64,000 bases of DNA from Staphylococcus arlettae (GCF_002902345.1 NZ_PPQB01000005.1:58800-122799), one strand, 5' to 3'. Positions 10,058-18,738 are shown, counted from the stretch's first letter. Made by a program: numbers and translations. Notes: generated by a model not told the origin, from the letters alone.

Positions 10058-10411
10058 TTAACTAATAGTATAGCCTATAAGACAAGCTATAAAAGCACCA
10101 AGATATTGCAATACAGAATATAAAGTGAAATGAAACAAATTTCTTTCTTTGTCAATAAATTGTACAAGTTCTGATGCTAAAGTCGAAAAAGTCGTTAAGC
10201 CACCCAAAAATCCAACAGTGGTTAGTGATAATATTAAGTTATCTGACGTCTGATTCATAATAATTCCAATTAGCAAGCTCCCGACAAGATTGACGAATAA
10301 AGTAGCAATAGGTATACGGGATACAAAGTGACGATTACAATAATTTGTAATGGCACCTCTAACTACTGCACCCAAGCCTCCTCCAAACATAATACATAAT
10401 AAATTAAGCAT
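10058..10411 (-). CDS. crcB: Fluoride channel CrcB/Fluc, second subunit
   Basis: This 117-residue four-helix membrane protein belongs to the Fluc family, which exports fluoride. It shows [10 protein letters not shown] near the N terminus, the [13 protein letters not shown] helix with the conserved Asn, and [15 protein letters not shown], which carries the pore Thr-Phe-Ser. It overlaps the preceding crcB by 8 bases. Paired crcB genes typically encode the two halves of an antiparallel heterodimer. Confidence 0.92.
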   Translation of the reverse strand: MLNLLCIMFGGGLGAVVRGAITNYCNRHFVSRIPIATLFVNLVGSLLIGIIMNQTSDNLILSLTTVGFLGGLTTFSTLASELVQFIDKERNLFHFTLYSVLQYLGAFIACLIGYTIS

Positions 10412-10775
10412 TTAACCAACTCCCAATTTTGACACCTAAGTAGCAACATAAAATGCCTAATACATAACTTATAATAGCGTATATAAATAAATGAACGATC
10501 GCTTGATGATTAAGCATAGTAACTAATTCAAATTGAAAGGTCGAAAATGTTGTTAAGGCACCTAAAAATCCAGTAGTAACAGCTTTTTTTAAGTGTGGAT
10601 TATTTCGAAAATAATTTAACGATAGTACACCTAATAATCCCATTAACGTAGCACCTGTTAAATTTGCTAGTAAAGTGCCGATAGGAAATGCTGTCGAATT
10701 GTTATTAAACAAAGATAATCCATAGCGTAACGCCGCACCAAACGCGCCGCCTATAAAAATATATAAATACTGCAT
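10404..10775 (-). CDS. crcB: Fluoride channel CrcB/Fluc, first subunit
   Basis: This 123-residue partner Fluc subunit shows [24 protein letters not shown] and [15 protein letters not shown]. Four hydrophobic segments span nearly the whole protein. GGAAGGTAATATACT precedes the ATG. A terminator-like hairpin lies in its leader (10804-10855), so expression may be attenuated. Confidence 0.92.
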   Translation of the reverse strand: MQYLYIFIGGAFGAALRYGLSLFNNNSTAFPIGTLLANLTGATLMGLLGVLSLNYFRNNPHLKKAVTTGFLGALTTFSTFQFELVTMLNHQAIVHLFIYAIISYVLGILCCYLGVKIGSWLNA

Positions 10776-10793
10776 AGTATATTACCTTCCTAA

Positions 10794-10855
10794 CATAAAA
10801 AATAGAGCGAGAAAGAACCCAAACAAATTACACTTGGAATTCGTATACCCGCTCT
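10794..10855 (-). promoter_or_regulatory. Attenuator-like hairpin in the crcB leader
   Basis: On the minus strand AGAGCG pairs with CGCTCT across a 40-base insert that itself folds (CCAA...TTGG), followed by a U-run, only about 20 bases before the crcB ribosome binding site. The canonical fluoride riboswitch sequence blocks are not present. Confidence 0.5.
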
Positions 10856-10972
10856 CACGATGTGACATGTTTACTTCTTCATTTTATTATGGATGTATAC
10901 ATGTTACTTAATTTGTGTTGATTTAATGTGAAATATACATTTATGTAGTCTTACTTACACAATTATAATTAA

Positions 10973-11278
10973 TTAAAAAATGATGCCAAAAGTAGCAAGT
11001 GAAGATAAAATATGTATAATAATCACGATTAATAAGATGAATGGTAGTAGCTTGCTTGCTTTTTTAACCCAATCCGTGCGTTCTTTTGAATGCTTGATTG
11101 ATTTATCTGAAAGAATAATAGCAGCAATTAAAATTATTGCGTTAATAAAGCTACAGACAAAAATTAATTTAATCATAGAATCAAATATCTGATCTAGCAA
11201 AGGGTTGTAAGTATTGAAACAAAAACTTACTAATATTAATAGCCCAGATAAATAAAAATAAAGTTTTGAGCGTGCCAT
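10973..11278 (-). CDS. Small membrane protein of unknown function
   Basis: This 101-residue protein has three predicted membrane helices (about residues 7-22, 34-57 and 75-99). Between the second and third helices is a charged cytoplasmic loop, SDKSIKHSKERTDWVKKASK. AGGAGG lies five bases before the ATG, so translation is well supported. It stands alone between the crcB pair and the divergent transaldolase gene. I do not recognise the family. Confidence 0.75.
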   Translation of the reverse strand: MARSKLYFYLSGLLILVSFCFNTYNPLLDQIFDSMIKLIFVCSFINAIILIAAIILSDKSIKHSKERTDWVKKASKLLPFILLIVIIIHILSSLATFGIIF

Positions 11279-11558
11279 ATTTACCTCCTATAGCGTATCA
11301 TTTGATAATAATAACACACTTTTACAAAAAGTTAATAGTATTAGTGATTTCTCTGTAATACATACTCATACTATAGTTGAGTAATTATAAATTGTAGGTA
11401 TAAGAATGGAATTAATATGTTTTAAATAATGAAATTATATAAAGTATAGGCAAAAAATTAGAAATTTTATGGCAATGGTGGTATAAATGAAATGTATGGT
11501 TTAATAGCTTTAAGACAATTCGAAGAGAATTGTTTATATTAGTCAGGAGGAATATGTA

Positions 11559-12272
11559 ATGACAAAATTAAATGTTGAAGTGTTTGCAGATGGTGCAGAT
11601 ATTGAACAAATGAAAGCTGCTTATAAAAATAAAGAGGTTGATGGTTTTACTACTAACCCAAGTCTAATGGCCAAAGCAGGCGTAACGGATTATAAAGCTT
11701 TCGCAGAAGAAGTTGTACGTGAAATTCCTGATGCTTCTATTTCTTTTGAAGTATTCGGTGACGATTTAGAAACGATGGAAAAAGAAGCTGAAATCTTAAA
11801 ACAATATGGTGACAATGTTTTTGTTAAAATTCCTATTGTTAATACTAAAGGTGAAACAACAATTCCTTTAATTAAAAAATTATCAGCTGATAATGTACGT
11901 TTAAACATTACTGCTGTTTATACTTTAGATCAAGTTAAAGAAATTACTGATGCTGTAACAGAAGGTGTGCCAACATATATCTCTGTATTTGCTGGACGTA
12001 TCGCTGATACTGGCGTAGATCCAGTACCAATGGTTAAAGAATCAGTTGAAATTGCACATAGTAAAGCAGGCGTTAAATTATTATGGGCAAGTTGTAGAGA
12101 AGTAATTAACGTAATTCAAGCAGATGAATTAGGTGCAGATATTATTACTTGTCCTGCAGACGTTGTTAAAAAAGTAAATACTAATTTAGGCAGAGATATC
12201 GAAGAACTGTCAGTTGATACAGTTCAAGGTTTCGCTAAAGATATTCAATCATCTGGCTTATCTATTTTATAA
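11559..12272 (+). CDS. Transaldolase
   Basis: This 237-residue protein belongs to the short transaldolase/fructose-6-phosphate aldolase (TalC/MipB) group of TIM barrels, linking the pentose phosphate pathway and glycolysis. VDGFTTNPSL is the early signature, and the Schiff-base lysine is in VFVKIPI. Later motifs are NITAVYT and SVFAGRIADTG. CAGGAGGAATATGTA precedes the ATG. It is monocistronic and followed by a 16-bp perfect terminator stem. Confidence 0.92.
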   Translation: MTKLNVEVFADGADIEQMKAAYKNKEVDGFTTNPSLMAKAGVTDYKAFAEEVVREIPDASISFEVFGDDLETMEKEAEILKQYGDNVFVKIPIVNTKGETTIPLIKKLSADNVRLNITAVYTLDQVKEITDAVTEGVPTYISVFAGRIADTGVDPVPMVKESVEIAHSKAGVKLLWASCREVINVIQADELGADIITCPADVVKKVNTNLGRDIEELSVDTVQGFAKDIQSSGLSIL

Positions 12273-12317
12273 TGAAATAGATTGAGTCCGGGATATAAAT
12301 AGCTCAGACTTTAATAT

Positions 12318-12360
12318 AAACGTCAATTTCTATTGAAAAGATATAGAAATTGACGTTTTC
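12318..12360 (+). terminator. Terminator after transaldolase (repeated stem)
   Basis: A perfect 16-bp stem (AAACGTCAATTTCTAT and its complement) is followed by TTTTC. The same arm recurs at 22661-22700, where it serves the opposite strand. Confidence 0.9.
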
Positions 12361-12383
12361 TTTATTTTTTGAATGACAAAATA

Positions 12384-12471
12384 TAGTTTGCCCGATGTTG
12401 TAATGTGTTGACACCCGGGAGAATAGCATGTGAGAGTGACTACAGGCTCGAACTATACCCCAGGCAAGCTA
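12384..12471. other. GC-rich structured element, possible ncRNA or repeat relic
   Basis: A 9-bp helix TAGTTTGCC / GGCAAGCTA (one G-U pair) closes an 88-base element that is much richer in GC than its surroundings. The interior includes GACTACAGGCT, a stretch shared with the inverse of the 34.2-34.4 kb repeats. It lies within the 373-base gap between the transaldolase gene and the next gene. There is no open frame. Confidence 0.45.
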
Positions 12472-12645
12472 GCACGGTCAAAATTGAACGTTTTTAAATA
12501 AACAAATGAATGTCAGACAATGATATAGCTGTTATCAAGGATAATGTACTTTTAAGATAAAAGATTCTACTATTGAATCATTGTGTTATTTACTATAAAC
12601 TTTAATGGTAAATTGAAATGAACGAAATAGAGCGAGGTATAGTAC

Positions 12646-13095
12646 ATGAGTTCGAATATTTTTCAACAGAAAGTGAAAAAACAGCTGTGGTTTTTGAATA
12701 AAAAAGAAAAACGTACTTTACATAAAGTTTTAGAGGAAGCAACTTCAAAAGATTCAGAGGTTGATTTAAAACGCCCAGTAAGGTTTTCTAACCAATTTTT
12801 AAAAGAGTTTATTTTTCAAGAAAAAGTCGTTTCAGTGACGACATTGTTTCCTTTATTAATTGGTATTTTGTTTGCCTATATTATTTTAATTGGTGTGTTT
12901 TTATTTGGTTTTATTACAAGTTTGACTGCAGTCCAATATTTTATAAAACCGGAAGTGTCGTTATCTCCTCTGGTAGTTATTTTAACACTGATAGGTTCAA
13001 TTTTATTAGTTATTTTGAGCTTATATTTTATTAAGGTTGCTACTGCATACTTTACTAAAAAGTTATTGGAATATAAACATAATTCGAAATTATAA
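12646..13095 (+). CDS. Membrane protein of unknown function
   Basis: The 149-residue protein has a basic N-terminal region of about 65 residues (KKQLWFLNKKEKRTLHKVLEE) followed by two long hydrophobic helices (about 68-95 and 107-133) and a basic tail. The arrangement recalls small Firmicutes membrane proteins with a DUF1700-like head, but I do not recognise it firmly. GAGCGAGG precedes the ATG weakly. It converges on the ComK-like gene 7 bases later. Confidence 0.7.
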   Translation: MSSNIFQQKVKKQLWFLNKKEKRTLHKVLEEATSKDSEVDLKRPVRFSNQFLKEFIFQEKVVSVTTLFPLLIGILFAYIILIGVFLFGFITSLTAVQYFIKPEVSLSPLVVILTLIGSILLVILSLYFIKVATAYFTKKLLEYKHNSKL

Positions 13096-13102
13096 CTGAC
13101 AG

Positions 13103-13537
13103 CTAATTATAAGTTTGTTTAAATAAATGGATAAGGACAATACTTTCTTGCCATTTTTTTAGAATCAGATGATAGGGTTCATCGATAGTCAGAAAATGAC
13201 TGTTATTAAATTGAATAATTGAAGCGGAGCCTTTTGTTTTTACTCCACTTATCGAATGCGCATTGATATAATATTGTATCGGTGCGCGTTTAGGTTTTAG
13301 TGGAAATAGAATTAAAGTGTCGTGGATGAAGATAGGTACTAACTTATTAATTTTAAGCATGGCTTTGGCATGTTTGAGTTGTACAGTTAAAGATTTATTA
13401 TTGATTTCTAATAAATATTTTACTACATTGTAAGGCGTTGTTGGATAAATGTAGTAATGGTTTAAATGTTGACAAAGTGTTTTTGTTTGTGTACTTTTTT
13501 GAGTGTGTAAATATAATATATTTGCTGAAGAATGCAT
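13103..13537 (-). CDS. ComK-like protein downstream of sigS
   Basis: The 144-residue protein resembles the competence regulator ComK: LILFPLKPKRAPIQYYIN matches the ComK core (a run such as IFLFPTLSS followed by P and a WI-type strand), and a later SIIQFNNSHFLTI segment matches the next strand. It is shorter than typical ComK (about 190 residues), mainly at the C terminus. It follows sigS by 15 bases on the same strand, with AAAGGA before the ATG, so the two are probably co-transcribed. Assignment is from pattern memory. Confidence 0.6.
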   Translation of the reverse strand: MHSSANILYLHTQKSTQTKTLCQHLNHYYIYPTTPYNVVKYLLEINNKSLTVQLKHAKAMLKINKLVPIFIHDTLILFPLKPKRAPIQYYINAHSISGVKTKGSASIIQFNNSHFLTIDEPYHLILKKWQESIVLIHLFKQTYN

Positions 13538-13552
13538 ATGAACATATTCCTT

Positions 13553-14023
13553 TCATATTTTAAAATAATTTGAATATTTCACTTGTACAGCCTTTTTATA
13601 ATTTTTAATTGTAGATAATGATAGTTGCATAATATTAGCAATTTCATATTGCTTATAACCTTGTAAAGATAGCAAGAACCATTGTTGTTCTTTGTGAGAT
13701 AATTGATTGCTAAACTGTGTATACAAAATGGAGGCTTCAATAGAGGAGAAATTATTCGGAGCTTCTAAGTGGCACAGATTGATATCGACAAAGTGATATT
13801 TAAGATGTTTGGAGCGAAATTGATCAATCAAATGGAAACGTAATCTGATATATAAATATGACTCTAATGAGTTGGAATGCTGGGGATTATAATTTACGAG
13901 TAATTGCCATAAGTGAATAAATAATATTTGAAAATATTCATCATAATTATACGTGATTTTATATCGTTTTAATAGTTTGTGTATTAACTGTTGTTGCTTT
14001 TGCAATTCGATTGAAATTGTCAT
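13553..14023 (-). CDS. sigS: ECF-type sigma factor SigS
   Basis: The 156-residue protein matches the staphylococcal sigma factor SigS in length and locus (next to sagB). Region 2 covers about residues 15-75 (ILFIHLWQLLV ... LRFHLIDQFRSKH) and region 4 about 105-150 with the helix-turn-helix QYEIANIMQLSLSTIKNYKK. The start at 14023 has AAAGGAAC upstream; the frame extends to 14101 without a site. No anti-sigma factor gene is adjacent. In S. aureus SigS acts in stress and DNA-damage responses. Confidence 0.85.
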   Translation of the reverse strand: MTISIELQKQQQLIHKLLKRYKITYNYDEYFQILFIHLWQLLVNYNPQHSNSLESYLYIRLRFHLIDQFRSKHLKYHFVDINLCHLEAPNNFSSIEASILYTQFSNQLSHKEQQWFLLSLQGYKQYEIANIMQLSLSTIKNYKKAVQVKYSNYFKI

Positions 14024-14235
14024 TATAGTTCCTTTAAGGTTGTAATTACAACTTGAATTTCCGGATATAGAGATTTTATTACGATTAATAGAAATTTTCA
14101 TTTGCTTAATTAGATAAATAGGTGTTAAATATTAGTAGTAGATAGAATAAATAAACAACATAGCGATTGAATACATGATTAACTCAAAGATATGACATTT
14201 TATCTTAATTTTTGTATAAATAGGGAGGTTTCATA

Positions 14236-14460
14236 ATGGATTACGCACACTTAAATTTAGAGCATTTTTTCTCTAGACATGATGACCTAGACATAATAAA
14301 AGATAAATCAGATTTTGTAATGATAAATAATACGACCAACGAAATGTTATATCGTGATGGAGATATTGAAGGTACGATTGATTTGAATCGCTATTATTAT
14401 AAAAATAGATCTCAAGCAGTTAGCTTTATTATGATGGATTATTATAGAAGTCAAGAGTAA
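14236..14460 (+). CDS. Small conserved-looking protein of unknown function
   Basis: This 74-residue soluble protein is acidic in its first two-thirds and aromatic at the end (NRYYYKNRSQAVSFIMMDYYRSQE). GGGAGG lies 8 bases before the ATG, and its stop codon is built into the stem of a strong terminator, so it is a self-contained gene. It is divergent from sigS and upstream of sagB. No known domain is recognised. Confidence 0.7.
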   Translation: MDYAHLNLEHFFSRHDDLDIIKDKSDFVMINNTTNEMLYRDGDIEGTIDLNRYYYKNRSQAVSFIMMDYYRSQE

Positions 14461-14488
14461 TGAAATTAAAATTTCATTACTTTTTTTA
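14456..14488 (+). terminator. Terminator overlapping the 74-residue gene's stop
   Basis: AGTAATGAAAT pairs with ATTTCATTACT, followed by seven T. The TAA stop lies inside the left arm. Confidence 0.9.
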
Positions 14489-14599
14489 TGAATTTGTGAC
14501 AACTTAGGTATTAAATTGTCTATTTTACAGTAAAGTGTTAGACTTTATTATCGAAGTCTTATAATTAAATACGATAATTTTGACCTTAGAGGTGTGAAC

Positions 14600-15454
14600 A
14601 TGACAAAGCATAGTAAAGGCTCTATATTATCAATTATTGGTTTATTGGTAATATTAGCTGTCGTTGTGAGTATCGTCTTTTCAATGATTTCTGATCAAAT
14701 CTTCTTTAAAGATGTTAAAGAAGTAGAAAAGGTAGAAAATCTCAAAGTTTCTTTAGAAAAGGCGTCGAAAAAACAAATTCATAACTATACTAGTCAACAA
14801 GTGTCTAGTAAAGATAATAAAAACTGGCGAGATGCGTCATCTGGAGAAATTAAAGCTGCGATGGATAGTAGTAAATTAATTGATAGCGATACTCAAAAAT
14901 ATCAATTTTTAGAACTTGATCGCTATCAAGGAATCGATGAAAATAGAATTAAGAGAATGTTGATTGATAATCCTACTTTATTAAAACACTCTGACGATTT
15001 TATTAAAGCAGCAAAACATAAACATGTAAATGAAGTATACTTAATTTCACATGCATTGCTAGAAACTGGCTCTGCTAAAAGTGAATTAGCAAGTGGTGTG
15101 GAAATTGATGGCAAAAAATACTATAATTTCTTTGGTGTAGGCGCACTTGACGAAGATCCTGTTAATACAGGCGCTAAATACGCTAAAAAGCATGGTTGGG
15201 ATACGCCAAGTAAAGCCATTGAAGGTGGAGCGGCATTTATCCATGATCATTTCTTATCTAAAAAAGAACAAAATACATTATATAGTATGAGATGGAACCC
15301 ACAAAATCCAGGTAAACATCAATATGCAACAGACATTAAATGGGCAGAAAGTAATGCAAGTTTAATGGCCAACTTTTATAAAGATATGAAAACTGAAGGT
15401 AAGTATTTCAAATATTTTGTCTATAAAGATGATGACAAACATAAATCGCAATAA
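14600..15454 (+). CDS. sagB: Membrane-bound N-acetylglucosaminidase SagB
   Basis: SagB cleaves peptidoglycan glycan strands at the membrane and helps set their final length. The 284-residue protein has an N-terminal membrane anchor (about residues 9-32), a linker, and a glucosaminidase domain (about 105-275) with the catalytic glutamate in SHALLETGSAKSELASG and a later YNFFGVGALDEDP. AGAGGTG is 5 bases before the ATG at 14600; a GTG two codons earlier is less likely. It is in single-gene context. Confidence 0.9.
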   Translation: MTKHSKGSILSIIGLLVILAVVVSIVFSMISDQIFFKDVKEVEKVENLKVSLEKASKKQIHNYTSQQVSSKDNKNWRDASSGEIKAAMDSSKLIDSDTQKYQFLELDRYQGIDENRIKRMLIDNPTLLKHSDDFIKAAKHKHVNEVYLISHALLETGSAKSELASGVEIDGKKYYNFFGVGALDEDPVNTGAKYAKKHGWDTPSKAIEGGAAFIHDHFLSKKEQNTLYSMRWNPQNPGKHQYATDIKWAESNASLMANFYKDMKTEGKYFKYFVYKDDDKHKSQ

Positions 15455-15497
15455 TAAAAACTAGAAAGCTGAGATATAAATCTCCGTTTTCAAAATA

Positions 15498-15662
15498 AGA
15501 GGAGACTGGGACAACATTGATTCGTCCCAGTCTCTTTTCATATTGTCAGTAGCTGACTGCATTGAAAATGCGCTTCAAACCGAGCTTGTTTCAACGCTAG
15601 TCATTCTTGCCGGGGTGGGAAAACGAAATCATTTTTTTCAAAATCAGATTTCTGTCCCACTT
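15498..15662 (+). repeat. Composite repeat A, copy 1
   Basis: A hairpin (GACTGGGAC / GTCCCAGTC, ending in TCTTTT) is followed by a unit of about 118 bases starting GTCAGTAGCTGACTGCATTG and ending TTCTGTCCCACTT, with CGGGGTGGGA inside. The hairpin probably terminates sagB transcripts. Further copies are at 15694-15810, 36164-36307 and, inverted, 44652-44815. Confidence 0.9.
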
Positions 15663-15693
15663 CATGTTTTAGTCGAAACCTTTTTTTCGTGTT

Positions 15694-15810
15694 GGCAGTA
15701 GCTGACTGCATTGAAAATGCGCTTCAAACCAAGCTTTTTTCAACGCTAGTCATCCTTGCCGGGGTGGGACGACGAAATCATTTTTCAAAATGGGATTTCT
15801 GTCCCACTCC
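15694..15810 (+). repeat. Composite repeat A, copy 2 (no leading hairpin)
   Basis: This is a near-identical direct copy of the 118-base unit, separated from copy 1 by about 30 bases. The end forms a helix between GTGGGAC and GTCCCAC with GAAATC / GATTTC stacked inside. Confidence 0.9.
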
Positions 15811-15943
15811 CTCTTTATATTTTAAGTCTTTTATTTTGAACAAAGGCTGCCTGGTGTATGTTTCAAACATATAGTTTCTTACTATTCCATCGGGTGTCAG
15901 CACGTTACATCATCGAACAAATTATATTTTGTTGTTCAAAAGG

Positions 15944-15993
15944 TAAAAAAGCATCAAATTCTATATATTTTGAATAGAACTTGACGCTTTTTC
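15944..15993 (-). terminator. Terminator of the small peptide gene at 16.1 kb
   Basis: The minus-strand RNA folds a 19-bp stem with two mismatches (arms at 15945-15963 and 15974-15992) that ends in a U-run. It is 34 bases downstream of the 25-residue ORF. Confidence 0.75.
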
Positions 15994-16026
15994 CAATCAG
16001 ATTTATGTCCGATCTCGTGATTTTTG

Positions 16027-16104
16027 TTAATAAACTTTATTTTTTCTAGAGATAAGTAATAATAATAAAAGTGTCGAAATAAATACTTTGAAAATAAGCT
16101 TCAT
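16027..16104 (-). CDS. Putative 25-residue membrane peptide
   Basis: The ORF encodes a short peptide with a basic start (MKLIFK), a central hydrophobic run rich in Leu (VFISTLLLLLLIS) and a basic tail (RKNKVY), the layout of small membrane peptides and type I toxins. AGGATG lies nine bases before the ATG, a TATAAT is at 16140-16145 and a terminator follows at 15993-15944, making a compact transcription unit. No similarity to a named toxin is recognised and no antisense RNA is proven. Confidence 0.45.
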   Translation of the reverse strand: MKLIFKVFISTLLLLLLISRKNKVY

Positions 16105-16165
16105 GTGATCACATCCTACTCTAAATACTAGCGTTGCCTATTATACATGTTATAAAACAAAATAA

Positions 16166-17089
16166 CTATTCTTCAAAATAATGATGTTTTTCTAAAAAAT
16201 TCTTGGCAACGACAGCAGGTTCAAGACTTTTACCATCTGCTTGGTAGTTCAATTTTTGCATATCTTGTGTTGAAATTTTATTGTTTAATTTGGCAATAGA
16301 TTTTTTGATTTTCGGATTGTCTTGTAGAAAATCATTAGGTGCAACTGCACTTGCATCGTATGGAGGGAAGAAATTTTTGTCATCTTTCAACACAACTAAA
16401 TCATAGGCAGAAATTCGACCATCGGTAGTATAACCTAATGCTACATCTAACTTTTTATTTTTAAGGGCATCATAGACTAAACCAATTTGCATAGGCTTTA
16501 ATTTATTGAAGCCAAAACCGTAAAATGATTTAAATGGTTTATAACCATCGCCACCACGTTTAATCCAAGTTGAATCTGTACCTACGTTTACTTTATTTTT
16601 AATCTTTTTCAGATCTGAAACAGTACGCAAATTATATTTCTGTGCTGTTTCTTTAGTGACCATGAAAGCGAAAGTATTTTCAAACCCATAAGAATCAAAA
16701 AATGTTTGATCAAATTTTTTATTGAACAATGTTTGTGTAATTGACATTGCCTTTTGAGGGTTTCTAATAGGTTGCTGTTCTAGTACACCAACTAAATCAG
16801 TGCCAGTATATCGTGTGCTAGAGATGTCAGCATCATCATTGATCATTGCGTTATGTTGGATTGTAGCTGAACCTAAATTATTAATAATAGAAGCAGAGTA
16901 TTCACCATTTGAATCATGTTCAATTTGTTCTTTTAACATGTATGCCATGATTTGTGATTCACTCGTAGCCAAAGCAGAGATTTTGATATTTTTTTGGTTA
17001 TTGCCACCACCTAAACCGGGTAAATCACAACTTGCTAATATAGAAAAGCTTAATATAATTAATATTGCAAAATACTTTAATCGTTTCAT
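16166..17089 (-). CDS. Osmoprotectant ABC transporter substrate-binding lipoprotein (OpuCC/ProX-like)
   Basis: The 307-residue protein has a lipoprotein signal with lipobox LASC (cysteine about residue 21), so it should be anchored on the outer membrane face. The body resembles quaternary-amine binding proteins: KISALATSESQIMAYMLKEQIE, ADISSTRYTGTDL and LDVALGYTTDGRI, and a C-terminal LNYQADG...EPAVVAKNFLE. No permease or ATPase gene is adjacent, so it is an orphan binding protein that may serve a transporter encoded elsewhere. Confidence 0.85.
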   Translation of the reverse strand: MKRLKYFAILIILSFSILASCDLPGLGGGNNQKNIKISALATSESQIMAYMLKEQIEHDSNGEYSASIINNLGSATIQHNAMINDDADISSTRYTGTDLVGVLEQQPIRNPQKAMSITQTLFNKKFDQTFFDSYGFENTFAFMVTKETAQKYNLRTVSDLKKIKNKVNVGTDSTWIKRGGDGYKPFKSFYGFGFNKLKPMQIGLVYDALKNKKLDVALGYTTDGRISAYDLVVLKDDKNFFPPYDASAVAPNDFLQDNPKIKKSIAKLNNKISTQDMQKLNYQADGKSLEPAVVAKNFLEKHHYFEE

Positions 17090-17262
17090 TGATTACCGTC
17101 CCATTTAAATTACTTTATTAAAATTAATTTTTTGTATGTAAATAGAGTATCATAGTTGAAAGAAATAATTAACAAGAGCTATGAAAAATTGTTGTATAAT
17201 GAAATTATTTATAGAATATAGTATTGTTAAATTTATCAGTAATCAATTACAGGAGGGGTCAT

Positions 17263-18738
17263 ATGCGAGTAGCAATTATTGGTGCTGGTACAGCCGGTGT
17301 ATCAGTACTAAGAGAAATGGTTAAATATGAAAAGTTTAAAGATTGGTACGTTGATGTATATGATACACCTAAAAATATGGGGAAGGGCGTCCCATTTCAA
17401 AATGACAGTGATCAATTGTTAATTAATTTACCTGCTAAGGAAATGTCTATTAATATCGAAAATCAACGAGAATTTTTCGATTGGTATCAACAACAAAATG
17501 TTTTTAAATTTGATAATCCAGAATATTTGCCGAGATTTATTTTTGGCCATTATATGAAGTCTTATTTAAACTATTATTTAAATCAATTTGACAATATTAA
17601 TAAAATTTCAGAAAAGGTTGAGGAAGTATTTATTAATTCAGATATTGGAGATACACAAGTTTCATATAGCGTGTGTACTAGTATGGATATGACAAGTTGT
17701 CGAACTTATGATTGCGTATTTTTAACAATTGGAACATTGTCTTATCACGATCCATATAATTTAAAAGGCACAAGCGGTTATATTCAAACTCCGTATCCAA
17801 CGTATAACACCTTAGATGAAGTGAAAGACACAGATAACATTGCAGTGATTGGAACTGGTTTAGCTAGTTTAGATGTAATACGCTACGTAGCTGAACACCA
17901 TCCTAATTTACCTTTAACAGTGACTAGTAGAAGTGCAAAATTACCGCGTGTGCGTGGCAATATGCCAGAATTGCAATTTCAATACATTACACCTGAAAAT
18001 TTTAATACTATTAAAAAACGACATTTTGGAAATATGCCGTTAACAGAGGCGATAGCATTATTTAAACAAGAATGTGCACATTTTGGTATTTCCTTAACTG
18101 AACTATTGAGCAAAGAAAATCGCACCCACGTAGAACAACTCCAATTTGATTTAACGCATGCTGAGGAATTAGGTACGTTACAAAGTTTACTCGAAGGAAT
18201 TAAAGAAAATATGAATTGGATTTGGAATAGTTTTAATCGACAAGATCAAGAACAGTTTTTAAATCATTATCAACATATACTCAAAGAAAATTCTAATCCG
18301 ATGCCTCCGAGAACAGCTGAATTACTTATTGCTGAGATTGAGAATCACAACATAGTGATTAAAGCTAATTTACAAAATATTACATATGATGGGCAACATT
18401 TTTGTATATCATATGGTGAAGACAAGAACAATTGTGAATACTATGATGTCATTATTAATGCTACTGGCTCAAAGTCACATTTATCTGAATTAGATGGGGA
18501 TGATCAACTCGTGCTAAATTTAGAAAATAGGCAAGTAATACAAGCCCATCCTTTAGGTGGTATTCAAATAGTACCAGAGACTAACCAAGTAATTAGTCCT
18601 AGATATGGCACATTACACCATATGTTTGCATTAGGCCAACTTACAAATGGCATTAACCAATCACGGAATGGCGTTAATATGATAGTTAAACAAGCAGTAG
18701 ATGTTGTGAAGTTGCTTCTACAGCAATCGAAAGCATAG
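17263..18738 (+). CDS. FAD/NAD(P)-binding protein
   Basis: The 491-residue protein begins with a dinucleotide-binding fold, VAIIGAGTAGVSVLREM, and has a second glycine-rich motif, IAVIGTGLASLDVIRYV, near residue 200, the pattern of two-dinucleotide flavoproteins of the FAD-NAD(P)-binding family (PF13454-like). A terminal INATG motif lies near residue 405. The start at 17263 has AGGAGGGG immediately upstream; an upstream TTG in frame is unsupported. Substrate unknown. Confidence 0.85.
   Translation: MRVAIIGAGTAGVSVLREMVKYEKFKDWYVDVYDTPKNMGKGVPFQNDSDQLLINLPAKEMSINIENQREFFDWYQQQNVFKFDNPEYLPRFIFGHYMKSYLNYYLNQFDNINKISEKVEEVFINSDIGDTQVSYSVCTSMDMTSCRTYDCVFLTIGTLSYHDPYNLKGTSGYIQTPYPTYNTLDEVKDTDNIAVIGTGLASLDVIRYVAEHHPNLPLTVTSRSAKLPRVRGNMPELQFQYITPENFNTIKKRHFGNMPLTEAIALFKQECAHFGISLTELLSKENRTHVEQLQFDLTHAEELGTLQSLLEGIKENMNWIWNSFNRQDQEQFLNHYQHILKENSNPMPPRTAELLIAEIENHNIVIKANLQNITYDGQHFCISYGEDKNNCEYYDVIINATGSKSHLSELDGDDQLVLNLENRQVIQAHPLGGIQIVPETNQVISPRYGTLHHMFALGQLTNGINQSRNGVNMIVKQAVDVVKLLLQQSKA

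Larger units (their letters stand above)
15455..16026. other. Non-coding repeat region after sagB
   Basis: No credible gene on either strand. It contains a GGGAC hairpin (15498-15540), two direct copies of the dispersed repeat A (15545-15662 and 15694-15810), a small hairpin (15914-15937) and a terminator for the minus strand (15944-15993). Confidence 0.75.

Noticed and set aside
10776..10930. Fluoride riboswitch before crcB
   Set aside because: The conserved sequence blocks of that riboswitch are not found; only an attenuator-like hairpin is present.
15689..15874. 61-codon ORF after sagB
   Set aside because: It lies across a copy of the dispersed non-coding repeat, has no ribosome binding site and reads through the repeat arms.
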